A stretch of 64,000 nucleotides of DNA from Cucumis sativus (Eukaryota; Streptophyta; Magnoliopsida; Cucurbitales; Cucurbitaceae), in contig NC_026658.2 in NCBI RefSeq assembly GCF_000004075.3, forward strand, positions 13,938,075 through 14,002,074, written 5' to 3'. The position numbers and the translations under genes are program-made. The notes under the pieces are model-generated. The model worked only from the letters and a program-made list of their open reading frames with translations. It was not told the DNA's origin and did no database searches. This document shows positions 45,420-55,205 of this stretch, piece after piece; position 1 is the stretch's first letter, and the number at the start of each line of letters is the position of its first letter.

Positions 45420-47847
45420 TTAATTAATAGCACTGATAAATGAAGATGGATCGGGAGGAGTTGAAACTTCAACTACACCTTCAAGCATTTGTATCACTTT
45501 CTTCATGGATGGCCTTAGCGATGGATCCTCCTGAATACACCATATTCCAATCTTAACAAATCTCTCCACTCTCTTCATATCACTCCTTCCTTCTTCATCT
45601 TCTCTTATCAACTTCTCCATTTTCCCTTCATTCATACAATCATAAGCCCAATCACTCAGTATCCTTTCATCTTCATCTTCTGTTTCCATTTCAAAATTCT
45701 TTCTACAACAGATCATCTCCAATAACATTATCCCAAAGCTATAAACATCAACCTTCACTGTAATTGGCAAGCTTCTAAACCATTCAGGAGCCACATACCC
45801 TTTTGTTCCTCTAATTGCAGTCGTCGTTCGTGTTTGATCTTTCTTCAGAAGTTTAGCCAATCCAAAATCTGAAATTTTTGCACCATATCTATCATCAAGA
45901 AGGATGTTTTGTGGCTTGATATCACAATGAATGATCTGAGTACTGCACTCTTCATGTAAGTAACTTAACCCTCTTGCAATTCCTAAAACAAGCTGAATTC
46001 TTGTATACCAGGTAGGTTTTGAAGGCTTAAAAACAAAATTTGCAAGAGACCCGTTTTCCATGAACTCATAAACCAACATTCTGTGTTCTCCTTCGTTACA
46101 AAAACCTACTAACTTAACCAAATTCTTATGGTTTGTTCGAGCAATAGCACTTACGTACTTCGGCTTTAAATTCATTCTCTCCTGATCCTTCACTCACTAT
46201 ATTCTCCAACTTTTTAACTGCCACCAAGTTGTTGTCATCAACAGAACCAAGAGTCCCTTTATAAACAGTAGCAAATGCACCACTTCCCAGTTGATCTCTG
46301 AATTCCTTAGTGGCTTTGTTCAGCTCTTCATAGCTAAAAGCTCTTAGATTCACACCTAAAATGAAAGGGTCTCCTCCATTAAACTTTAATTTCCTTTTGC
46401 TGAATCGACAGCCGATCAATAAAGTGAGTAGCAATAAGAGGATATTAAGGAATAAGCTTCCTAACAAAATTGATCCAATGATTATCTTAGTTTCGTTATT
46501 GCAATTCTTGTCAAGATTTCGAGATTGCAGAGTTGAATTGCGTCTCCTGACTTTGATAAGAGCTTTTCCTCCCACGCTATAATCCATTCTCCCAAATGAA
46601 AGTGGGAACTTCTTCTTCCAACAATTCCCATCTCTAAAAGTGGCTGCTACACAAAAACAATCGTTTAAACATTCGTTTCTGCACCAATCTTCATTGACTG
46701 GTATGTTATGGCCGTAATCACCGTAATCAGATTGCGGCCAATCCGAATTGTCCAAAGAAACAAAATCAAAGTCATCAAGTTCAGGAAACGCACAGCTTTG
46801 AGGAACAAAATTGGGTTTACAACTTTGTGTTACATCATTTGGATCAAACAAGACATACCCTTCTGGACAACTGCAAAATGGCTTTTGATCATCCCCAAGC
46901 TTGCAGTAGCTATTGAACCCACAAACTCCACCGTCCGAACTTTGACCAATTGTCATACAGATGTTGGAAGGAATGGATTTCGATATCGACCAAGCTTTAG
47001 GCCAAGATGAATTTCTTCCAGTGCCACCCCTTGGGTAAATATAATGTCTGAAAACCCCATCATGTTCCAAAATTGCTCGCTGGTAGAAACTTTGAGCTGT
47101 GGGATTATTTGATGAGAGAGTGTTGAGAATGGCTTTATTCTCATCGATGAGAACAATAGAACCAGAGAGGTTGAAGACGACTTGAAAGCCGAAGTTCACA
47201 GTGTCAGTTGACCAGTAATAGTTACTTATTGCATCGTAAGGAAAATTTCTTATATAAAGCAAAAGATTCCCATCAGTTTGCATATAAAATTCAAATCTCC
47301 CACTTGAGTAATTCGTTTCTGAATAAGAAGCAACCAGTTTGTTTCCCTTCTTAAGAATCTGTGACGGTAAAATCGTATCGGTTGGGTCATCGAAGCTTTG
47401 CCAAACAATTTCAGAATCGTTAGCAGCGAGAATGAAATTTCCATTATCAAGAAGGACCGCAGAGGAAACAGACTTATTAGGAGCCGTAGAAGTTGAAGAC
47501 CAGATTTGCTTGCCGGCAGGGTTGTTGAGGATGAGTTGACCACTTGTTGTAAGTACAACGGTGGAACCCCCCGGCGCCAATTTATCCCGATTAGCAGACC
47601 AAACGACGGTTTTTTCATCAATTTTGTTGAACCAAATTGCTAACAAATAGTCTCCCCCTACAGCTTGACGAAAACCGAAAGCAAAATCACCAGAAGCAGA
47701 GGACCAGAAGGAATCGCTAGAACGAGCAGTGAGAGATTTGCGTAAAGTTATATTTGGGCTTGTTGCCTGAGCAACGGTAAAAGAAGGGGTAAGAAGAAAA
47801 AGAAGAAGAAGAAGAAGAGATGGGAATGGAAAGCAGTGGGAAGCCAT
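45420..47847 (-). pseudogene. G-type lectin receptor-like kinase F, frameshifted in the kinase domain
   Basis: The first 573-codon frame (46126-47847) encodes signal peptide, bulb-lectin (QTDGNLLLY), EGF-like, PAN, membrane segment, Gly loop GSGAFATV and the VAVKK lysine. It then shifts after FKAEV to RKCYCSNKP and stops. The rest of the kinase ([15 protein letters not shown]-terminus) continues in another frame from 46193 to 45420. Against G and H there is a 4-bp insertion near 46153-46159 (TTACGTACTTC where they have TTACTTC), a simple duplication. If translated, the product is a receptor with a truncated, inactive kinase. Its 5' half and promoter are near those of H, its 3' half near G. 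An assembly error is possible. Confidence 0.85.
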
Positions 47848-48060
47848 GGAGGCGAGAATACGAAATTACATAAGGAAATGGAAGTGGGTTATTAAAATCA
47901 GAGGAAGAGAGAATTGAGGAGGAAATGGCAGGGCAGATTGATTGGAGGTTTTGAGAAGAAAGTTATGGTGAAATGCTTGAAGTTTGAAGAAGACGAAACA
48001 GGGGAAGTCAGTTGGTAAGCAGTTTGATTGACTTTGAATTCCTTTATTGGATTGAAAACT
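47848..48060 (-). promoter_or_regulatory. Promoter region of F, near-identical to that of H
   Basis: About 200 bp (AAATTACATAAGGAAATGGA, GGCAGGGCAGATTGATTGGA, GACGAAACAGGGGAAGTCAG) matches 57627-57840 upstream of H with few changes. The G promoter is different. A TTGACTTTGAATTC stretch lies at the outer end of both. Confidence 0.7.
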
Positions 48061-48126
48061 TTATTTTCCTTTTACTCTAACTAAAAATTAAAGATTACTT
48101 TCAAATTTACGAATTAAATTTAAATT

Positions 48127-48277
48127 AATTAAGTATATAACACAATTTTAAAAAATTTACAAATATAGTAAAGTTTGTCAAATTCTATCAATCATATAAG
48201 TCTATCACTCATAGACCATGTTAAAAATAGTTTTGCTATATTTGAAATTTTTTTAAAATGTTGTTATATCCTTAATT
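48127..48277. repeat. MITE-like element, short copy (151 bp)
   Basis: The left end AATTAAGTATATAACACAAT then TTTAAAAAATTTACAAATAT is the imperfect reverse complement of the right end ATATTTGAAATTTTTTTAAA then ATGTTGTTATATCCTTAATT. This gives inverted ends of about 45 bp. The middle carries TTCTATCAATCATA and GTCTATCACTCATAGACC. Confidence 0.65.
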
Positions 48278-49006
48278 ATTATTGCTAAAATAGTCATTAA
48301 TTGCAATTTCTCAAAAATTAATTAGTTTATCTAATTAACTATATCATTAAAAAAAATTAATCACCTTACCAATTAATTAATCGTATTTTCTTAAATCTAA
48401 CAAAATGTGAAAATATATTAGGGGATGTCAATTAATAGCAAGCATTTTGTGTATTTTCTATTGTGGGTGTGATCTTCCTTTATTCTATAAGTGTAAATAG
48501 GTCGCTTTTGTTCTATTTTATAAAAGGCCTCATTAATTAATTCATTTACTCGGTCAATATTGGAGGACTTCTGAAATCAAAAGATAAATATTTTTTATTA
48601 AAAGTATGATAAAAGATTAGTCCAATTTGGTTTGAATGAGTTAGTATATTATAGAGAAAAAAAATGATCTACCTCGACATTTAAAAGCTGTCAATTTAGC
48701 CAATTATAATACCAACATAATAAAATTTTCAAAGTATATACTTCTCTTGATATAGTGCTCCTAGACTCAGCAAAGTGTTTCAAAATCCTAGCAAGGTGCT
48801 CGTCCTACTACTGATCCTCATGATGGTACTTGAAAAGTGAAAAATATGTATCTCACTCCATTGATGAACACTCATCCCAAATGGTTTTCAACCGATAAAT
48901 TTCAACAATGTGATAACTGTGAACATATGCATTAAAAAAAATTAGTTGTAGTTAATCGACTATATCATTGATACTCATGGGAGATTTGAAATGATGGCCT
49001 GATAGC

Positions 49007-49150
49007 TTCTCAAAAATTGTAAATATAACAAAATTTGTTTGAGTCTATCAACGATAAAAATTAATTAATTTGTCATACCATAAGAGTCTATCAACTTTTT
49101 TGTATATGCAATATTTCTTATTAAAATGTTACTATACACTTTATTATTAT
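49007..49150. repeat. MITE-like element copy
   Basis: CAAAAATTGTAAATATAACA on the left, AAAATGTTACTATACACTTT on the right, with GAGTCTATCAACGATAAAA and GAGTCTATCAAC inside. Diverged member of the same family. Confidence 0.45.
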
Positions 49151-49367
49151 TCCTAAAATTTGTTATGGATTATAACTACTCGATAAAAAAATCTGGCGGT
49201 AATTTATCAATTGTCGTTGAAAATGATTTAACTCTGAAATAAACACTTAAATGAAATCAAACAAAAACAAGAATGATGTTGCTCATGAATTGATGATTAT
49301 AAACTGCATGGGTCAAACTGATTATAAAACTAGGATAATTGTAATTGATTGTCATTTGAGGAATAAT

Positions 49368-49574
49368 AATTAAGGATATAGCAACATTAAAAGAGAATTG
49401 CAAATATAGTAAAACTATCGTTGATAGACTTGTATCACTGATAAACTAGTATGATCTATCGGTGATAGATAAGTTTTTACAACATGATCTATCAGTGATA
49501 GACTCTATCATTGATAGAATTTGACAAATATTGCTTTATTTGCAATTTTTTTAAAATATTTTATATACTTAATT
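49368..49574. repeat. MITE-like element, best palindrome copy (207 bp)
   Basis: The left end AATTAAGGATATAGCAACAT and GAATTGCAAATATAGTAAAA pairs with the right end TTGCTTTATTTGCAATTTTT and TTATATACTTAATT. The core stacks GATAGACTTGTATCACTGAT, GATCTATCGGTGATAGAT, GATCTATCAGTGATAGAC and CTCTATCATTGATAGAA. Each is a short palindrome, so the strand can fold into several hairpins. Confidence 0.65.
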
Positions 49575-50159
49575 ATTTTGAATTTAATTACTAAATTTGC
49601 AACTATTCCTATAAACTACTAAGGAGGACAATATATATCTCATCTGCGGTGAACTATATTTTCTTACCAATGTCCCATGATTCTTCCATTTGAATCTGGG
49701 CTATATATAATCAAGTTTCCACCATACTTGTGTTCACCAATATGTGAAAATTGATGGACATAAGTTTGATCCTTCAGCCCTCTAAGTTCCATCTCTGGCC
49801 TCTTTAAGTTTTGAAACAAGAACTGATCCACATACACCATGTCTCTTTATCTCCTAAGGAATGAAAATGATAATATATTGGACTGAACAAAAGCACTAAT
49901 GATCATAACAATCAGATAAATATCAGAAATTAATTCATATCAATTAAAATTACATAGAAATAAGTGGCTTTTTTTAAAGATAATAATTATAAAAATTAAA
50001 AAAAAAATTAAAAAAAAAAAAAAACTACTATGCTTTGTGAAAAAAAAACAGTAAAGAACAAGAGCTTGATAATTTCTATTTCTGTGTACAACTATATTAT
50101 TCTACAGATGAGCCACTGGATTATGCAAACACAATGTGGAAGAAGAGAAAGAAACAATA

Positions 50160-52580
50160 CTATTGCTTAATTGTATTAATAAATGAAGATGGATCAGGAG
50201 GAGTCGAAACTTCAACTGCACCTTCAAGCAATTGTATCACTTTCTTCATGGATGGCCTTAGCGATGGATCCTCCTGAATACACCATATTCCAATCTTAAC
50301 AAACCTCTCCACTCTCTTCATATCACTCCTTGCTTCTTCATCTTCTCTTATCAACTTCTCCATTTTCCCTTCATTCATACAATCATAAGCCCAATCACTC
50401 AGTATCCTTTCATCTTCATCTTCTGTTTCAATTTCAAAATTCTTTCTACAACAGATCATCTCCAATAACATTATCCCAAAGCTATAAACATCAACCTTCA
50501 CCGTAATTGGCAAGCTTCTAAACCATTCAGGAGCCACATACCCTTTTGTTCCTCTAATTGCAGTCGTCGTTCGTGTTTGATCTTTCTTCAGAAGTTTAGC
50601 CAATCCAAAATCTGAAATTTTTGCACCATATCTCTCATCAAGAAGGATGTTTTGTGGCTTGATATCACAATGAATGACCTGCGTACTGCACTCTTCATGT
50701 AAGTAGCTTAACCCTCGTGCAATTCCTAAAACAAGTTGAATTCTTCTATACCAAGTTGGTCTTGAAGGCTTAAAGAGAAAATCAGCAAGAGACCCATTTT
50801 CCATGAACTCATAAACCAACATTCTGTGTTCTCCTTCGTTACAAAAACCAACTAACTTAACCAAATTCTTATGGTTTGTTCGAGCAATAGCACTTACTTC
50901 AGCTTTAAATTCATTCTCTCCTGATCCTTCATTCACTATATTCTCCAACTTTTTAACTGCCACCAAGTTGTTGTCATCAACAAAACCAAGAGTCCCTTTA
51001 TAAACAGTAGCAAATGCACCACTTCCCAGTTGCTCTTTGAATCCCTTAGTGGCTTTGTTCAGCTCTTCATAGCTAAAAGCTCTTAGATTCACACCTAAAA
51101 TGAAAGGGTCTCCTCCATTAAACTTTAATAATTTCCTTTTGCTAAATCGATAACTGATCAATAAAGTAAGTAGAAATAAGAGGATATTAAGAAATAAAGA
51201 GCTTCCTAACAAAACTGATCCAATGATTATCTTAGTTTTGTTATTGCAATTCCTGTCAAGGTTTTGAGATTGTAGAGTTGAATTGCCTCTCCTGACTTTG
51301 ATAAGAGCTTTTCCTCCCACGCTGTAATCCATTCTCCCAAATGAAAGTGGGAACTTCTTCTTCCAACAACTCCCATCTCTAAAAATGGCTGCCGCACAAA
51401 AACAATCATTTAAACACTCGTTTCTGCACCAATCTTCATTGACTGGTAGGTAATGGCCGTAATCGCCTAGAAGCCAATCCGTATTGTCCATAGAAACGAA
51501 ATAGAAGTCATCAGTTTCAGGAAACGATTTATCACAGCTTTGAGGAACAAAATTGGGTTTACAACTTCGTGTTACATCATTTGGATCAAACAAGGCATAC
51601 CCTTCTGGACAACTGCAAAATGGCTTTTGATCATCCCCAAGCCTGCAGTAGCTATTGAACCCACAAGCTCCACTGTCCGAACCTTGACTAATTGCCAAAC
51701 AAATGTTGGAAGGAATAGATTTCGACAACGACCAAGCTTTAGGCCAAGATGAAGTGCTTCCAGTGTCTCCCTTTGGATAAATATAATGTCTGAAAACCCC
51801 ATCATGATCCAAAATTGCTCGCTGGTAGAAAGTTTGAGCCGTGGGATTATTTGATGAGAGAGTGTTGAGAATGGTTTTATTCTCTGCGATGAGAACAATA
51901 GAACCAGAGAGGTTGAAGACGACCTGAAAGCCGAAGCTCACAGTGCCAGTTGACCAATAAGCTTGACTTATTAATTCGGAAGGGAAGTTTCTGGTGTAAA
52001 GCATGACATTCCCATCAGGTTGCACAGAAAATTCAAATCTCCCACTTGAGTAATTGGTTTCTGAATAAGACGCAACCAGACTGTCGCCCTGGTTAAGAAT
52101 CTGTGACGGTAAAATAGTATCGGTTGGGTAGTCGAAGCTTTGCCACACAATTTCAGAATTGTTTGCAGCGAGAATGAAATTTCCATTATCGAGAAGAGCA
52201 GCAAAGGAAACAGATTGATTAGTAGGTGAAGCCCAGATTAGGTTGCCGGCAGGGTCGTTGAGAAGGAGTTGACCAGTTGTTGTAAGTAGAACGGTGGAAC
52301 CCTCCGGCGCCAGTTTGTTCCGATTGGCAGACCAAACAACTGTTTTATCATAAATTTTGTTGAACCAAATTGCTAACAAATAGTCACCCCCTCCAGATTG
52401 ACGGAAACCGAAAGCAAAATCACCAGAAGCAGAGGACCAGAAGGAATTGGCGGAATGGGCAGTGAGAGATTGTCCTAAAGTTATATTTGGGTTTGTTGTC
52501 TGAGCAACAGTAAAAGCTGGGGTAAGAAGAAGTAGAAGAAGTAGAAGAAGAGATGGGGATGGAAAGCAGAGTGAGGCCAT
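50160..52580 (-). CDS. G-type lectin receptor-like kinase G (806 aa)
   Basis: Single-exon receptor kinase. Signal peptide (MASLCFPSPSLLLLLLLLL), bulb-lectin, EGF-like (CGFNSYC, FCSCPEGY), PAN, membrane segment about 452-478, kinase with [21 protein letters not shown] (Asp639, non-RD), DFG 657 and [10 protein letters not shown]. The lectin signature is QPDGNVMLY, with Val changed to Met. The start at 52580 is the only ATG that opens the signal peptide. Its kinase is nearly the same as the broken kinase of F, while its promoter differs from F and H. It appears intact. Confidence 0.93.
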   Translation of the reverse strand: MASLCFPSPSLLLLLLLLLTPAFTVAQTTNPNITLGQSLTAHSANSFWSSASGDFAFGFRQSGGGDYLLAIWFNKIYDKTVVWSANRNKLAPEGSTVLLTTTGQLLLNDPAGNLIWASPTNQSVSFAALLDNGNFILAANNSEIVWQSFDYPTDTILPSQILNQGDSLVASYSETNYSSGRFEFSVQPDGNVMLYTRNFPSELISQAYWSTGTVSFGFQVVFNLSGSIVLIAENKTILNTLSSNNPTAQTFYQRAILDHDGVFRHYIYPKGDTGSTSSWPKAWSLSKSIPSNICLAISQGSDSGACGFNSYCRLGDDQKPFCSCPEGYALFDPNDVTRSCKPNFVPQSCDKSFPETDDFYFVSMDNTDWLLGDYGHYLPVNEDWCRNECLNDCFCAAAIFRDGSCWKKKFPLSFGRMDYSVGGKALIKVRRGNSTLQSQNLDRNCNNKTKIIIGSVLLGSSLFLNILLFLLTLLISYRFSKRKLLKFNGGDPFILGVNLRAFSYEELNKATKGFKEQLGSGAFATVYKGTLGFVDDNNLVAVKKLENIVNEGSGENEFKAEVSAIARTNHKNLVKLVGFCNEGEHRMLVYEFMENGSLADFLFKPSRPTWYRRIQLVLGIARGLSYLHEECSTQVIHCDIKPQNILLDERYGAKISDFGLAKLLKKDQTRTTTAIRGTKGYVAPEWFRSLPITVKVDVYSFGIMLLEMICCRKNFEIETEDEDERILSDWAYDCMNEGKMEKLIREDEEARSDMKRVERFVKIGIWCIQEDPSLRPSMKKVIQLLEGAVEVSTPPDPSSFINTIKQ

Positions 52581-53099
52581 GGAAGCGAGAAAATAAAATT
52601 ACATAATGAAATATTTGGAGAAGGAAGAAGAAGAAAAGGACATGAGATGGGAATGCAAAAGAAGTAAGGAAAAAATGGAAAGAAGAATGGGTTTGTTTGG
52701 TGACTGAGTGTGTGTTGTTAAGTTAGAGCTCATTTTTCGTTTAGACTCTTCAAAGGGCAATCTATACATTTATTCCAACTCATTACTTCTCATAACAAAT
52801 ATAATTGTTGTTAATAGGAGTAATTTATCTTCTTACTTTTTCCATTTTACTCTATCTTCTTACTTTTTCCATTTTTTTCTACCTGTATTTTAATTTAAAT
52901 CTGATTTCAAATAATTTTGTTTTATTTTTTCACATTGGTTTTATTTTTATTTTACTTTTGTATCGATTTTGTATAACATTGTTGTGATGTACTTATATTA
53001 TATGTATTTGCTGGTTGATATACTTACTACATCATTTTTATTTTTTTCAAATTTTATGTAGTTTATTATAATTTATTGATTAAATAAGTATATAAACGA

Positions 53100-53600
53100 T
53101 ATAACTCAGTGTATTATTACAAAGTATATCAACAATATATTATTACAATATATCAGCATATTAGTAAAGTGAATTGTTATCAAGTATATCAATAAAGTTT
53201 ACAAGTGGTAGATTAATAGTGTGTCAAGTGTATAAGTAGGACTTCAAGCATATCAAGTGTATTGAATCAATCAAGTGTATCGATGGAGAATTCTAACTGT
53301 ATCTACGGTACATCAAGTCTATCAAACATATCACGTGTATCAAGCGTATCAAATTTGTTGAGTATACCAATGAAGCATAACAAGTTTATTAGCAAGGCAT
53401 CAATTGTATTAAACTTGTTAGTGAAGCATTAAGTGTAGCAAGTATATTAAAAAGAATCAAGTGTAAAGTGTATTAAGGTGTTTCAGGTGTATCAAAGAGT
53501 ATCATGGTCCAAAGGTTATCAAGAAGTATCAAATGTATGTCAAAGAGTATTATTAAGTGTATCAAATGATATTAGATGAATAAAATATGTATCAGGGCAT
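53100..53600. repeat. Degenerate minisatellite based on AAGTGTATCA
   Basis: A 10-12 bp theme (AAGTGTATCAA, CAAGTATATCAA, CACGTGTATCAAG, AAGAGTATCA) recurs more than 25 times at irregular spacing across 500 bp. Copies are too diverged for a clean array. It lies within the expanded spacer upstream of G. Confidence 0.65.
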
Positions 53601-53929
53601 TTGTTTTTGCCATTTTTTTGCAAAAAAATAAATGGGTGTGTTATGAACTTAATTATTATAACTTGTTTTATCTTTTTTTTGCAAGTGTCTCTAAAATATT
53701 AATAACTTTACTCTAACCGAATATTATAATTTTAATGACTTAAGCAATTAGGAGTTGTTTGATAACTTGGATAATTAAGAAAAGTTGAGTTAGGTGATTA
53801 AAAAAAATTAACCCACCATGTTCACAAATAATTAAAAGCATTTAATACATTCTTATTCGCATCAACTCATATTCCTCGTAAAGAAAATTCACATTATTTC
53901 TCATATTGTTATTCACGTCAACTTCCCAA

Positions 53930-54200
53930 GTAAAATAGTTAATTATAGTCTACCTAGGTTACCATCAAAGTTTCATTAACTAATTACACACAATTTCTAT
54001 CCATTTTCATAATTTTTTTTTTTTTTTGAAGTTTTCATCTAATATTGATATTTCAAATTTCAAACCGTGGAGTGGTGCTTTAAATGATAAACGTAAATTG
54101 AAAGGAAGGTTGATGGTTTTAGTGGGAAAGAAATGGCAGTAGAGTTGAAAGACTTGAAATTTTTAGTCAAACTTAGGTTCTTCAAATTAAATGTGATGCG
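53930..54200 (-). repeat. Duplicate of the distal promoter of E, 1.4 kb upstream of G
   Basis: TTACCATCAAAGTTTCATTA, TTCATAATTTTTT, GTTGAAAGACTTGAAATTTT and GGTTCTTCAAATTAAATGTG follow in the same order as at 44840-45120 upstream of E. It includes the conserved promoter block. The match suggests G once had an E-like upstream region from which about 1 kb now separates it. Confidence 0.6.
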
Positions 54201-55205
54201 ACTCATTATTGTCTTATATATTTATTTTTTAGTACAATCGAAAATAAAAGATTTGAATTAGTATATTTTAGTTCCCGGTACATATAGATGTTAACTAAAC
54301 TAAACTCGGATAGTCTCTAAATTTGTCAAACTTGTGACGAATCACACTATAGACTTTTATTTTATTCAATTATACCATACTTAAATAAGTGTTTTAAGCA
54401 TTTGATTCAATTTACCTTTTTTTAAACCTAAAATGCAATGTAAAAATTTGGGTAAATTCTTTTCTTTCAATAAAATTAGGTTTTTGCACCCGGGTGCTCT
54501 GTTTTCGGTCTTCTCAATGAAGAAGCACTTACTTCTCGTGGGTGCTCGGTGTCCCTGATAGCTCTATGGTCCGGAAATGAAATAAAACACATTATTAACC
54601 GATGATTAGTTTGTTAGAATTTGTTATCTTCACCCTTCTTGTAACAAACTCTATAAAGTAGAAATAAATAATGAACTCTCTATGAGAACTCAGTAGGAGG
54701 AAAAATGAGGAAGAAATAGAGGAAGAAGGCTCATATGTGAATACTCAATATTCTGCTTGATTCAGGAAAAAGATTAATAAAAGTTGCATGGTTGTTTCAA
54801 AGTGGACGTAGGGTTTAATAAGTTGAACCACTGTAATTTTGTTGTGTTCTTCTGCTGAAAGTTTCCGTAATGATCTTTATAGATGTTTTCTTTTTAGACC
54901 TAGAAATCAGATATGATGCTCAACAAGAGCTTCGCATCATTCCCTTCTTTACACTTTCTTTTCGATTGCATGTCTCGGGCAAGTTGAGGTTAAGAAATAA
55001 CTTTTGTTGAAATGAGTTAGTGCCTTAATTTCTTTTATCCTGCACGTGCTTAAGTTCATCTTTCAAATTTAACAGCAACAAATAACATTTAGACAGAGAT
55101 CACAAACTAATTAATATCAATTAGAAATTACATAGATATACGAATATATATATTATTGAGCCACTGGATTATGCATACAAAATGGAAGAAAAGAAAGAGA
55201 CAGTG
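54201..55205. other. Intergenic region 3' of kinase H
   Basis: No gene recognised. Ordinary AT-rich sequence. The stretch at 54480-54600 (CCGGGTGCTCTGTTTTCGG, GTGGGTGCTCGGTGTCCC) is more GC-rich and may be repeat-derived, but I could not assign it. Confidence 0.45.

Larger units (their letters stand above)
48061..50159. other. Intergenic region between F and G
   Basis: AT-rich with no supported gene. It holds three MITE-like copies, listed separately, and poly(A) runs near 49980-50050. Confidence 0.55.
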
